This document shows positions 17,563-25,486 of a DNA stretch of 64,000 bases, piece by piece (position 1 is the stretch's first letter; each line of letters begins with the position of its first letter). The notes beneath the pieces were generated by a model, which saw only the letters and a list, made by a program, of their open reading frames with translations, did no database searches and was not told the DNA's origin. Source of the stretch: Aureimonas sp. OT7 (GTDB lineage: Bacteria > Pseudomonadota > Alphaproteobacteria > Rhizobiales > Rhizobiaceae); assembly GCF_014844055.1 (NCBI RefSeq), contig NZ_CP062167.1:635501-699500 (forward strand), written 5' to 3'. The position numbers and the translations under genes were made by a program.

Positions 17563-18582
17563 CTACTGCGACACTGTCATGGCCGAAGCGGGCAGCGTCG
17601 GTCCGAGCTGCTCCGTATAGTTCTGCGCTTCGGCTGCCTGACGCTCGGTATCGATGTAGTCGAACTCCATGCCCGCCGCCTTCAGCTTCTCCGCCGTCTC
17701 GTCCGACGTGACGAAATAGGTCGGCATGTAGAGGTCTTTCGGCAGGTCCTGATCGTCGGCTAGGCGCGCGGCGACGGCGATATTCCAATAGCCGACGCGA
17801 TAGGCGCCGGTCAGAACGTCCATCACCATCTTGCCGCTGTCGATCAGTTCCTTCATCTCGGCATCGCCATCATACCCGCCGTAGATCAGCTCGGAGCCGA
17901 GCGCGTTGGCGACCGAGTCCGCCGCGAGGCAGAGGCTGTCTGAAATGCAGGCGATTGCGCTCAACTCCGGATAGGTGGTCAGCCAGGTTTGCGCCGCATT
18001 GGTCGCCTTCGCCGCATCCCAGTCGGTCGGCAGGATTCCGACGACCTCGATGTCGGGGAATTCTTTCTCCATCGTATCGACGAAGCCCTTCTCCCGGGTG
18101 TCGGAAACGAAGTTTCCACGCGATCCGACCAGCAGGGCGACCTGTCCCTGTCCACCCAGGCTCGTGCCGATGGCCCGGGCCACCATACCCATGTTCTCGT
18201 AATCGGGATAAAGCGTGGAATGGTTGTCGCCGGCCTCGACTTTGTTTCCCATCGTGATGACCGGGATGCCGGCGGCGGTGGCTTTCTGGATTACCGGGAC
18301 GACGGCATTCTTGTCGAGCGGATCAATGAGGATGGCGCTGACGCCCTGATTGATGAAGTTCTCGATGATGGCGACCTGTTTTTCCAGGCTGCCTTCTGCA
18401 CTCTGCCAGGTGGATCGCACGCCGTAGTCTGCGGCGGCAACGTCGCCGGCCTCCTTCATCCTGACGAAAAAGGAGTTTTGCAGGTCGATGGCTGCGAGGC
18501 CGAGGACCTTTTCCTGGGCGCTGGCGGGCATGGCCATCGTCAGGGCGGCGAAAAGAACGGATGTCTCGATTATTCTGCGCAT
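17563..18582 (-). CDS. Ribose-type periplasmic sugar-binding protein
   Basis: A 339-residue periplasmic-binding protein of the RbsB/type-1 family. A Sec signal (MRRIIETSVLFAALTMAMPASA) precedes KVLGLAAIDLQNSFFVRMKEA, and the core includes NQGVSAILIDPLDKNAV and the hinge-region GYDGDAEMKELIDSG. It feeds the permeases at 14900 and 13919. The operon's enzymes (amidase, deacylase, dehydratase) suggest the ligand is not a simple sugar, but this is inference. Confidence 0.93.
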   Translation of the reverse strand: MRRIIETSVLFAALTMAMPASAQEKVLGLAAIDLQNSFFVRMKEAGDVAAADYGVRSTWQSAEGSLEKQVAIIENFINQGVSAILIDPLDKNAVVPVIQKATAAGIPVITMGNKVEAGDNHSTLYPDYENMGMVARAIGTSLGGQGQVALLVGSRGNFVSDTREKGFVDTMEKEFPDIEVVGILPTDWDAAKATNAAQTWLTTYPELSAIACISDSLCLAADSVANALGSELIYGGYDGDAEMKELIDSGKMVMDVLTGAYRVGYWNIAVAARLADDQDLPKDLYMPTYFVTSDETAEKLKAAGMEFDYIDTERQAAEAQNYTEQLGPTLPASAMTVSQ

Positions 18583-18704
18583 GCGTAACCTCTTCTATCG
18601 TTCTTCGGTTCATCGAATGCGGGGTAGTCCGTGCGTTTTCCGCCTCTTTTTTCCTTTGATCCTCTGGTTCCGGGTCGGCGCCAGTGCCCGGCCGGTCGCG
18701 TCCT

Positions 18705-19643
18705 TCAGGCGGTGAGGCCGTCGATACCCGCGCCACAAACGAGGCCGGCAACGCTGGCGGAGGGCTCCGGCCGCACGGCGCCCGACATCAGCGCAGCCAG
18801 CGAGGCGGCGCCGCTGAGGTCGGCGGCGATGCCAAAATCCAGCCACAGAAGCTCTGCAGCGCGTTGCATGTCGTCATCCTCGATCAGGACGATTTCATCG
18901 ACATGGCGACGGGCTGTCTCGTAGATGCTCTCCGAGGTGCAGCCGCAAGCCATGGTGGCGACGCGCGTCGTTACCCGAGGCAGGCGAACGACATGGCCGG
19001 CCGCGAAGGACGCATGGAGCGTGGGGGAGCCCACCGGCTCGACACCGACGATCCGCGCCTGCGGGCGGGCGGCACGAATAACCTGCGACATGCCGGTTAT
19101 GAGGCCTCCACCTCCGATGGCCACGATATAGAGATCGGCATCCGGAACCTGTTCGAGCATCTCGACCGCGACAGTGCCCTGGCCGGCGACGATCGCATCG
19201 TCGGCGAACGGGTGCATGTAGTAGGCGCCCGCATCAAGTGCGAAGGCCGTGGCGGCTTCGTGCGCCTCGTCCCAGACCGCGCCGGCATGGCGTACGTCTG
19301 CCCCGAGTTTGCGAAGTTTCTGCGCCTTGATCGGACTGGCGTTCTCCGGCAGAAAGATGGTCGCCGGGATGCCTCGCGACGCGGCCATGTAGGCCGTGGC
19401 CATGCCGTGGTTTCCGCCCGAAGCCGCCACCAGCCCGGCGGCCATCCTTTCCGGATCGAGTGTCGCAACCCTGTTTGCGGCGCCACGGATCTTGAACGAC
19501 CCGCTGACCTGCAGGCATTCGAGCTTCAGGTGAACCGGATTCGACAGGCCTGCGCGCGGGCAATGGTCGACGGGAATGACAGGTGTCCGCCGGACGAATG
19601 GGCGGATGCGCTCGGCTGCGGCAGCGATGTCTTCATTTCTCAT
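18705..19643 (-). CDS. Threonine/serine dehydratase-like PLP enzyme
   Basis: A 312-residue fold-type II PLP enzyme resembling catabolic threonine dehydratase and the EutB protein of ectoine-utilisation operons. The PLP lysine is in SGSFKIRGAANR, the phosphate-binding loop is VAIGGGGLITG, and SGGNHG is the substrate loop. The start overlaps the deacylase stop by four bases. It probably eliminates water or ammonia from a beta-hydroxy amino acid released by the deacylase; RidA downstream would then clear the imine. Confidence 0.88.
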   Translation of the reverse strand: MRNEDIAAAAERIRPFVRRTPVIPVDHCPRAGLSNPVHLKLECLQVSGSFKIRGAANRVATLDPERMAAGLVAASGGNHGMATAYMAASRGIPATIFLPENASPIKAQKLRKLGADVRHAGAVWDEAHEAATAFALDAGAYYMHPFADDAIVAGQGTVAVEMLEQVPDADLYIVAIGGGGLITGMSQVIRAARPQARIVGVEPVGSPTLHASFAAGHVVRLPRVTTRVATMACGCTSESIYETARRHVDEIVLIEDDDMQRAAELLWLDFGIAADLSGAASLAALMSGAVRPEPSASVAGLVCGAGIDGLTA

Positions 19644-20725
19644 TCTCCCGTCTCCAGCGCCGATGCCAGAGCTTCGGGATACTCGGTCGCCAGGACGAAG
19701 CAGCAGTTTCCCGGTCGAACGCGGCCCGGCTGCCGCTTGGCGAAGACGATGCCGTCGATGGGATGGGTCAGGATGACGGGTTCCCTTTGCGGGGTGCGCA
19801 GAAAATGGATACGGCCGGCAATTTCGCCCTTGCGTGCGGCCGACCCGAGCATGCTTATCGGCTCGAATACGCCGTCGTCTTCTGCCAAGATGTAGCCTTC
19901 GCTGCCCGGAACCTTGAGTACCCTGCGGTTGGCATTCGCCGGCACATCCAGCGGGCCGCTCAGGATGCCGGCATGTTTGAGGACGTTGCGAATACCGCGG
20001 CGACACACGTCCAGCGCCTCCGGCCCGACCAGGCCACCGCCGCCCATCTCGCTGCCGATCACAATCAGGCCTTGTAGGTTGGCAGCCGCGGTGGATGTGC
20101 GGGTTTCCCCCAAATTGTCGACCATCACGACCGTCGGCGCACCGAAGGCGAGCGTTGCGGCAATGTTGCGCTTGTGGCCTTGCGGCGTCGGGGAGGGTTC
20201 AATGATCGCGCTCGGCAAGATCATTAGCGACGATCCACCAGAGTGCAGGTCCAAGAAGTAGTCAGAGATTGGGAAGAGGCAGTCATGCACGTAGGCGGCG
20301 ATCTGGCTGGTCAGTGTGCCGTTGAAATCTCCCGGAAAGCTACGGTTGAAATTGAGGCCGTCGACCGGCGAAGTTCGTGTCCCCGCTTCGACGGCACGCA
20401 CGTTGATGGCCGGGATCGCGATGATCCGACCATTGATGGTCGCGGGGTCGATCTCGCGCAGAAGTTCCCCCAACGCGATCGGCCCCTCATATTCGTCGCC
20501 GTGGTTTCCCGCCTCGATCAGGATGGTCGGTCCTTCACCGTTACGTACCACCGCCAAGGGCACCTGGACTGTCCCCCAGGCGTCGTCGTGCGGCGACTGA
20601 GGCACGTGGAAGAAGCCAATCTGCTTGCCGTCCCGTGTGAGGTCGACGGTCGAGAAGACGCTATTGCGGCGCGGCTGGACAGGGCTGCGCTCGGAACGCA
20701 CGCGCTTCACAAGTGCCATGTTCAT
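19640..20725 (-). CDS. Succinylglutamate desuccinylase/aspartoacylase-family deacylase 2
   Basis: A 361-residue zinc deacylase of the AstE/AspA family, DoeB/EutE-like. Motifs are EAGNHGDEYEG (His75, Glu78), DLHSGG and SEMGGGG. It is the first gene of the long minus-strand operon ending at 9381, and faces the IclR gene across a 134-base spacer. In-frame starts are ATG at 20725 and 20719 and GTG at 20764; 20725 is used as a compromise because no strong ribosome site is visible. It differs clearly from the paralogue at 7261 outside the metal motifs. Confidence 0.88.
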   Translation of the reverse strand: MNMALVKRVRSERSPVQPRRNSVFSTVDLTRDGKQIGFFHVPQSPHDDAWGTVQVPLAVVRNGEGPTILIEAGNHGDEYEGPIALGELLREIDPATINGRIIAIPAINVRAVEAGTRTSPVDGLNFNRSFPGDFNGTLTSQIAAYVHDCLFPISDYFLDLHSGGSSLMILPSAIIEPSPTPQGHKRNIAATLAFGAPTVVMVDNLGETRTSTAAANLQGLIVIGSEMGGGGLVGPEALDVCRRGIRNVLKHAGILSGPLDVPANANRRVLKVPGSEGYILAEDDGVFEPISMLGSAARKGEIAGRIHFLRTPQREPVILTHPIDGIVFAKRQPGRVRPGNCCFVLATEYPEALASALETGE

Positions 20726-20771
20726 TCGGATCACCCACTCGTCATCAAACCGACATGAAGGCACTCTCGCA

Positions 20772-20805
20772 GTTTCATATTTAATGTCAAGTTCTCATAT
20801 GAAAC
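20772..20805. promoter_or_regulatory. Candidate IclR operator in divergent promoter
   Basis: A perfect nine-base inverted repeat, GTTTCATAT and ATATGAAAC, with a 16-base spacer, sits midway between the deacylase start (20725, minus) and the iclR start (20860, plus). Its position and AT-rich arms fit binding by an IclR-family dimer controlling both directions. Confidence 0.6.
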
Positions 20806-20859
20806 CAATGGTACGGATATCCGAGTGCCGCTATTGTCTGCCCGAACGAGGGATTCTGC

Positions 20860-21645
20860 ATGAGCGAAATGGCATCTGCGGCGGCGCGTCCATCCTATTC
20901 CGCCCCGGCATTGACGAAAGGGCTCGAGGTTCTCGAGCTGTTGGCCACGGCGGTCGGCGCTCTGACGATGAAGGAGATCGCCGACGGCCTCGGGCGGTCG
21001 AAGGGGGAAATTTTCCGGATGCTGGTCGCATTGCAGGAGCGCGGCTACATCGAGCGTGATCCGACGAGCGACGCCTACTCCTTAAGTGACAAGCTGTTTA
21101 GGCTGGGCCTGCATACCCCGGTAACGCACGACCTGATGAGCGCAGCGATGCCTGAGCTGGCCGCTGTAGCTTTGGAAACCCGCCAGTCGCCTCACCTGGT
21201 CGTGGTCCATCATGGACGGACGGTCGTCACCGCCGCGGTGCCTGGCGGGGAGGACATGTCCTTCACCCTCAATCTCGGCTACGGCCGGTTGGCGACCGAC
21301 TCCACGTCGGGCCAGGTAATGCTGGCCTTTTCGCCGCCGACGCAATCGGAGAAGATCATCCGGGAGTGCGAGACCCAGTCGCGCGAACCGATCGAGCGGG
21401 ATGCTCTAGAGCGGCAACTCGAGACGATCCGTAGCCGGGGCTACGAGTTGCGCGAAAGCCGGGATTTTGTCGGCATTACCGACATTTGCTGCCCCATAAT
21501 CGGTCCAAACCATGCCGCGATTGCCGCGGTCATCATCTCATATGTCAATCGGCACAATCGCGAGAGCCGCCATGCCTTTACGGTTGAGGCTCTGACTCAG
21601 TCGTGCATGCGAATTTCCAGCAGACTCGGACTCCTAACAAAGTAA
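20860..21645 (+). CDS. IclR-family transcriptional regulator
   Basis: A 261-residue regulator. An N-terminal winged helix-turn-helix (about residues 15-75: LTMKEIADGLGRSKGEIFRML) is followed by the IclR effector-binding domain with GYELRESRDFVGITDICCPI. Divergent transcription from the deacylase-led catabolic operon and the palindrome between them make it the likely local regulator of genes 20725 to 9381. Confidence 0.93.
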   Translation: MSEMASAAARPSYSAPALTKGLEVLELLATAVGALTMKEIADGLGRSKGEIFRMLVALQERGYIERDPTSDAYSLSDKLFRLGLHTPVTHDLMSAAMPELAAVALETRQSPHLVVVHHGRTVVTAAVPGGEDMSFTLNLGYGRLATDSTSGQVMLAFSPPTQSEKIIRECETQSREPIERDALERQLETIRSRGYELRESRDFVGITDICCPIIGPNHAAIAAVIISYVNRHNRESRHAFTVEALTQSCMRISSRLGLLTK

Positions 21646-22320
21646 GTTGATACATTGGGCTCAGGCCAGTACGACGCCTCGTCGTATGCGGGAGAAGGGT
21701 TTGCATTGACACTTCGTAGACAAATACGATGGTGTGATACGATCACGATAGGGTATACCCCGAAGTTAGCTGGTAAACGACACACCGCCGCCGTCACATC
21801 TGGTTCGCATTCGTCAAATGTGACACGAGCAGCCACCCATCTAAAGGCTGAGGTTACAAAGAGTGCCGGTGCTGACTTGGGTCGGCCGCTATGACTGCTA
21901 TGCGCCCTCATCTCCGACATTCAATCCCCACGCCAATTCACCTCAAAGCCGCCGTTTAGTCACCGGCGCATTTGTCAAGCGAGCGGCTGCATTGAAACGT
22001 TCCTGCGGTCGACGTCGCGACTGGTAACGTCTGATTGCACCGGCACCGGCCATTAGTGAAACCGCATAAGCCCTGCTTCCCAGGCTTGTGGTCATTTGCG
22101 CGACCCGGATCCGTCCGACGATGCCATGCAGCAGCCTTTGGTCCAGCAATCCGATGGTCCGGTGGGTCCGCCGATGGGGACGGTCCGGACTTGGGCCACG
22201 AACAGGCGAAGCAGACTTTACCACCGAGTGGGTTGAGCTGCTCTTCCTGAACGCTGTGAAGAGATCGCCCTCCGCGGCGGGATCGTACTCCTAAATCTGC
22301 ACCAACAATCCCATCACGAA
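21646..22320. other. Intergenic region downstream of iclR, no supported gene
   Basis: About 670 bases between the IclR gene and the tandem repeat. Open frames of 60-95 codons exist on both strands, but none has a convincing ribosome site or a recognisable domain. The base composition is less GC-rich than the flanking clusters. It sits at the edge of the defence-like operon and may be remnant accessory DNA. Confidence 0.4.
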
Positions 22321-22390
22321 GTTCAAAAGTTCAAAAGTTCAAAAGTTCAAAAGTTCAAAAGTTCAAAAGTTCAAAAGTTCAGAAGTTCAG
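22321..22390. repeat. Tandem array of 8-bp unit GTTCAAAA
   Basis: Seven perfect copies of GTTCAAAA are followed by GTTCAGAA and a partial GTTCAG, head to tail, about 60 bases beyond the end of the broken nuclease gene on the opposite side of its stop. There are no unique spacers, so it is a simple-sequence repeat and not a CRISPR array. Such arrays change copy number by slippage. Confidence 0.9.
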
Positions 22391-22450
22391 CTATTCTGTT
22401 CGCGAAACCTCACCATGTATATATACATCGACGAGCAGCGATCGCCGCCG

Positions 22451-22932
22451 TTAATCGATCTCGACAAAGTAGCTGAGGCGATAGTTCCCGACATGCGCCG
22501 GATCCACCTGTCCGTCGGCCGATCACACGCCCTCGTAAGGCTCGCGTGTCAAGGCTATCAGCCTCACCCGATCATTGTGCTTCTCGGCCGCTGGATGCGA
22601 GCGTCGTTTTATCTCGATGGCTATTAGGTTGTTAGGATCGGCAACCCTGCCGCGACTGTGAAGTATGAGGTCGCAGGTGATTGTAACCGTCTCGAAGTTT
22701 CCCCGGCGATCGTCTTCAAGCGACCGTCATTGGCGCGGTTGTAATCCACGTCCGCCCGGTATTGCTGGAAACCGGCGTCATGAGCCAGCCTTTCCATCGG
22801 CATCGACAACCGGTGGCATAGCCTGCGCTCGGACACGCCGTTGAGAATATTCTCCAGGTCATCCTCGCGAAATACCCTCAGCGAGCGATCGAATAGGCGA
22901 CGCAGGCGCGGTAACATCTCAACGTTGGTCAT
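22451..22932 (-). pseudogene. Broken nuclease-like gene, fourth gene of the SIR2/ABC operon
   Basis: The frame starts at 22932 (MTNVEMLPRLRRLFDRSL), overlapping the ATPase stop by four bases, and reads through ERRLCHRLSMPMERLA and ADVDYNR. Around 22690-22710 the frame must change to continue CDLILHSRG and NNLIAIEIKRR, which resembles the D...ExK core of a PD-(D/E)XK nuclease. After LIALTREPYEGV there is an in-frame TGA at 22523, and the same frame then reads GNYRLSYFVEID to a TAA at 22451. With one frameshift and one stop removed, a protein of about 160 residues is restored. The nuclease assignment rests on motif reading only. Confidence 0.65.
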
Positions 22933-24956
22933 GCGCTCAGTGGTTCGTCCGGTAGAACCAGTGAGCGCCGGCTCAACGTGGCGATTGTCTGTTCATGCAC
23001 CACGGAAAGCGCACCTGATGCATCGGTTCCGAGACTGATCCGCTTCCCTGGAGATGCCACCGATGACGGCAGCCGTCGGCACATGAGATCCGCAAGGGCA
23101 CGATCCTCGACCGCGCAGACGATCTGTCGCCCGGAACTGCAAAGCTGCGCGAGTACCTCCGCCAGATGGACCGTTCTGAAATCGTCAACGTGCTGGACCG
23201 GGTCGTCGAGCAGGATACTCTTCCACCGGCTCCAAGCGATCGATAAATTGACCGAGAGGAGGAAAGCGAGGCCGGTTGCACGGCGCTGGCCGCTCGAAAA
23301 CACGAATTGCGGATTGACGTCTCCATCGACCTTGAGCGTCAGAAACCGGTTCACGTCGCCGCGCACTCGGTACTCGATGTCGCCCCAATGCGGATGCGGC
23401 CTCAACCGCCGGTAAAGTTCGGACATCAGCGGGATCACGCGGTCCAGCCGCTGCTGAAGTGTCTCGGCCGACGCTCGCCGCGCGGCATCGTAGAGCGCTT
23501 TAGCACGTGTCTCCCCGAGACGCGCACGCCCGAGGCGGAGCTCCGTCTGTCGTACCCGTTCGGCTGCTGTAGCCTGGTCGGATGTGGCGCGCGAGATGAC
23601 TCGGTCGAACGAAAGTGTGTCGAGCATCCGCATGTCGGCGGCGATGGCCCGCTGATCGCGTTCCAAACCGTGAAGGCGCAACTCTATGTCGATCCGGCTT
23701 GCGCCAGCAAGGTGGCTTTCGGCCAGCAGTCGCTCGAAACCGCTAACAATGCCGGTGAGCCGCTCGCTTTCCGCATTGGCGGCTAGAGCCTCGCGTTCAG
23801 CAATCTGTAGCGCTATCAGCGCGGTGTCGCGCTCGCGCTCCTTGCGCGCCTGCTCGACCGCCTGCGCGTCCAAAGTCTTGGCGATCGAGATCGCCTGGTC
23901 AAGACCGCGATGGAAGGCCTCATGGCTGACGTCGCTTGCACAGAGCGGACAATGTCCATCACGCAGCCCCAACGTCCTACCGATCTCGACGAGGTTTTCA
24001 AGCTGCCGCGCCTGCGCCGAGAGCGCGGTCGCGACGGTTGCAGCGCCGAGCGCCGCGACGCTCTCCTCAAAACTGATCTGCGCAAGTGCCTCGCTGACGG
24101 AAGCATCGGACGCCCGTTCTTGGCTTGGTGGCAACGCCGTGCGCGCGGTCTCGTAACCGGCAAAGCCATCTATCAACGGGTGGAGCTTTTCGATCGACGA
24201 TCCAATTTTGGCGAGGCGATGTCGCGCGAGCTCGGAAAGCGCCGCACCGATTGCCGTCGTATCGAGGGCACGCCGGAGCCGGTCGCTTGCCTGCCCTACT
24301 AGATCCGCCGCCGGCAGAGATGCTTGTGCCTCGTCAAACTGCCTGACTGCAGCCGCCTGTGCGCTTGTCGCAGCCTCGGCGTCGGCCTGAGCGGTTTTGA
24401 GTTTGGCGGCGGCCGCGGAGTGGATCGCCTGCGCGCGCTTGATCCAGTCGTCGGCATCGACTGCGCCGATGGCATCGCGCAACAGCCTGAAGCGCTCGCC
24501 TTCCTTCAGATCGAGGCTGAGACGGGCGATATGCTCGTCGCGGATGATCGTGGAATTGCAAAGCTGGGCGATGGCTTCGCGTGGCGCCACGTTAGGCAGA
24601 TACAGCTTTTCGGCGCGCGAGCGTACATCGAAGTTCGTCGGATCGAGTGGTGTTCGCCGGATTTCGAACGATGCCGATTCTTCAGCGAACCCTACTTCGA
24701 CGAAATGATCGGAAAGGTCGTCTTCCGGCCCATCGGGGCCGGTCCACCAGATATAGTCGGTGACGGACTCACCGTCCGCCTTGGCATCGAGATATTTGCT
24801 GATCGTGCCGGTCAGCGCGAACTCGACGGCGTCGAAGATCGTGGATTTGCCAACGCCGTTGCGCCCATCGATGATTGTGAAGCTCTCGGCAAAATCGATC
24901 CGGACCGGCTTCCGATACCCGCGAAAGCCATGCAGATAAACGTATCTCAGCCTCAT
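22929..24956 (-). CDS. Rad50/RecF-like ABC ATPase of a defence-type operon
   Basis: A 675-residue SMC/Rad50-like ATPase. The N-terminus carries Walker A GRNGVGKST (31-39). A long helical middle region has CPLC at 336-339, similar to a zinc hook, between coiled-coil-like stretches. The C-terminus has the ABC signature FSSGQRRATGLA (about 553-564) and Walker B ILLDDPVQHVDDF (581-593), with Asp-Asp where canonical ABC proteins have Asp-Glu. Such ATPases sense or act on nucleic acid and pair with effector proteins in ABC-three-component-type conflict systems. It is translationally coupled on both sides by ATGA overlaps. Confidence 0.85.
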   Translation of the reverse strand: MRLRYVYLHGFRGYRKPVRIDFAESFTIIDGRNGVGKSTIFDAVEFALTGTISKYLDAKADGESVTDYIWWTGPDGPEDDLSDHFVEVGFAEESASFEIRRTPLDPTNFDVRSRAEKLYLPNVAPREAIAQLCNSTIIRDEHIARLSLDLKEGERFRLLRDAIGAVDADDWIKRAQAIHSAAAAKLKTAQADAEAATSAQAAAVRQFDEAQASLPAADLVGQASDRLRRALDTTAIGAALSELARHRLAKIGSSIEKLHPLIDGFAGYETARTALPPSQERASDASVSEALAQISFEESVAALGAATVATALSAQARQLENLVEIGRTLGLRDGHCPLCASDVSHEAFHRGLDQAISIAKTLDAQAVEQARKERERDTALIALQIAEREALAANAESERLTGIVSGFERLLAESHLAGASRIDIELRLHGLERDQRAIAADMRMLDTLSFDRVISRATSDQATAAERVRQTELRLGRARLGETRAKALYDAARRASAETLQQRLDRVIPLMSELYRRLRPHPHWGDIEYRVRGDVNRFLTLKVDGDVNPQFVFSSGQRRATGLAFLLSVNLSIAWSRWKSILLDDPVQHVDDFRTVHLAEVLAQLCSSGRQIVCAVEDRALADLMCRRLPSSVASPGKRISLGTDASGALSVVHEQTIATLSRRSLVLPDEPLSA

Positions 24957-25486
24957 TGGCTAGCCTCGAGCAGCTGCAGGATGGTCGCGTCGGGCGCCCC
25001 GCCCACGAAAGCGTCGATAAGTTCAGACGGGAGTTCCGAAGTCCTCAGGCGGATCTCGCCCGACATGTCGACCGCATCCAGTCTCGGCGCGTGCTGCATG
25101 TTGAGAAGCGGTAACAACGCAGCGCGCATATCGTCCTCCGACGAGACGCCGGCCCGCGCAATCTTGCGGGTGCCCATCAGATCTTCTTCGATGGCCCCAA
25201 GACTTATCGTCGAGGCGTAGTTCGATATGCCGTCGGTCAGCAGAATTACATAAGCGTTCCAAGCCTTCGTCTCAGCGCGGCGAAGCCCGAACTGGGAAGC
25301 TTTCAAAACGCGCTTACTGTCCTGATGCCAGCGCTCGATCAGGGCGCCAGCGTCATCGAAAGCCAGCACGAAGCCCAGGATGGTGTCGCCTTCGAACGCG
25401 AGATACTGGATATCGTCATCGGTCAGCACAGCGACCGAATAACCCGCATCGTCGAGTTGCCTGGCGGCGAGGTGCAATATGCTCAT
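24953..25486 (-). CDS. Small middle protein of the SIR2/ABC operon, function unknown
   Basis: A 177-residue protein between the SIR2 and ATPase genes, overlapping each by four bases. I do not recognise a named domain. Visible features are AYSVAVL-like and YVILLTDGISNY hydrophobic strands, a central KAWNAYVILL and an acidic/hydrophobic tail ending DATILQLLEASQ. Size and position match the middle component (MC) of ABC-three-component systems, which links the ATPase to the effector, so this is the working inference. An alternative ATG at 25525 would add 13 residues. Confidence 0.75.
   Translation of the reverse strand: MSILHLAARQLDDAGYSVAVLTDDDIQYLAFEGDTILGFVLAFDDAGALIERWHQDSKRVLKASQFGLRRAETKAWNAYVILLTDGISNYASTISLGAIEEDLMGTRKIARAGVSSEDDMRAALLPLLNMQHAPRLDAVDMSGEIRLRTSELPSELIDAFVGGAPDATILQLLEASQ

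Noticed and set aside
22321..22390. CRISPR-like repeat array
   Set aside because: The units are contiguous octamers with no unique spacers and no cas genes nearby.
22415..22627. 70-codon plus-strand ORF (MYIYIDEQRSPP)
   Set aside because: It is antisense to the broken nuclease-like gene, whose restored protein explains the sequence better.
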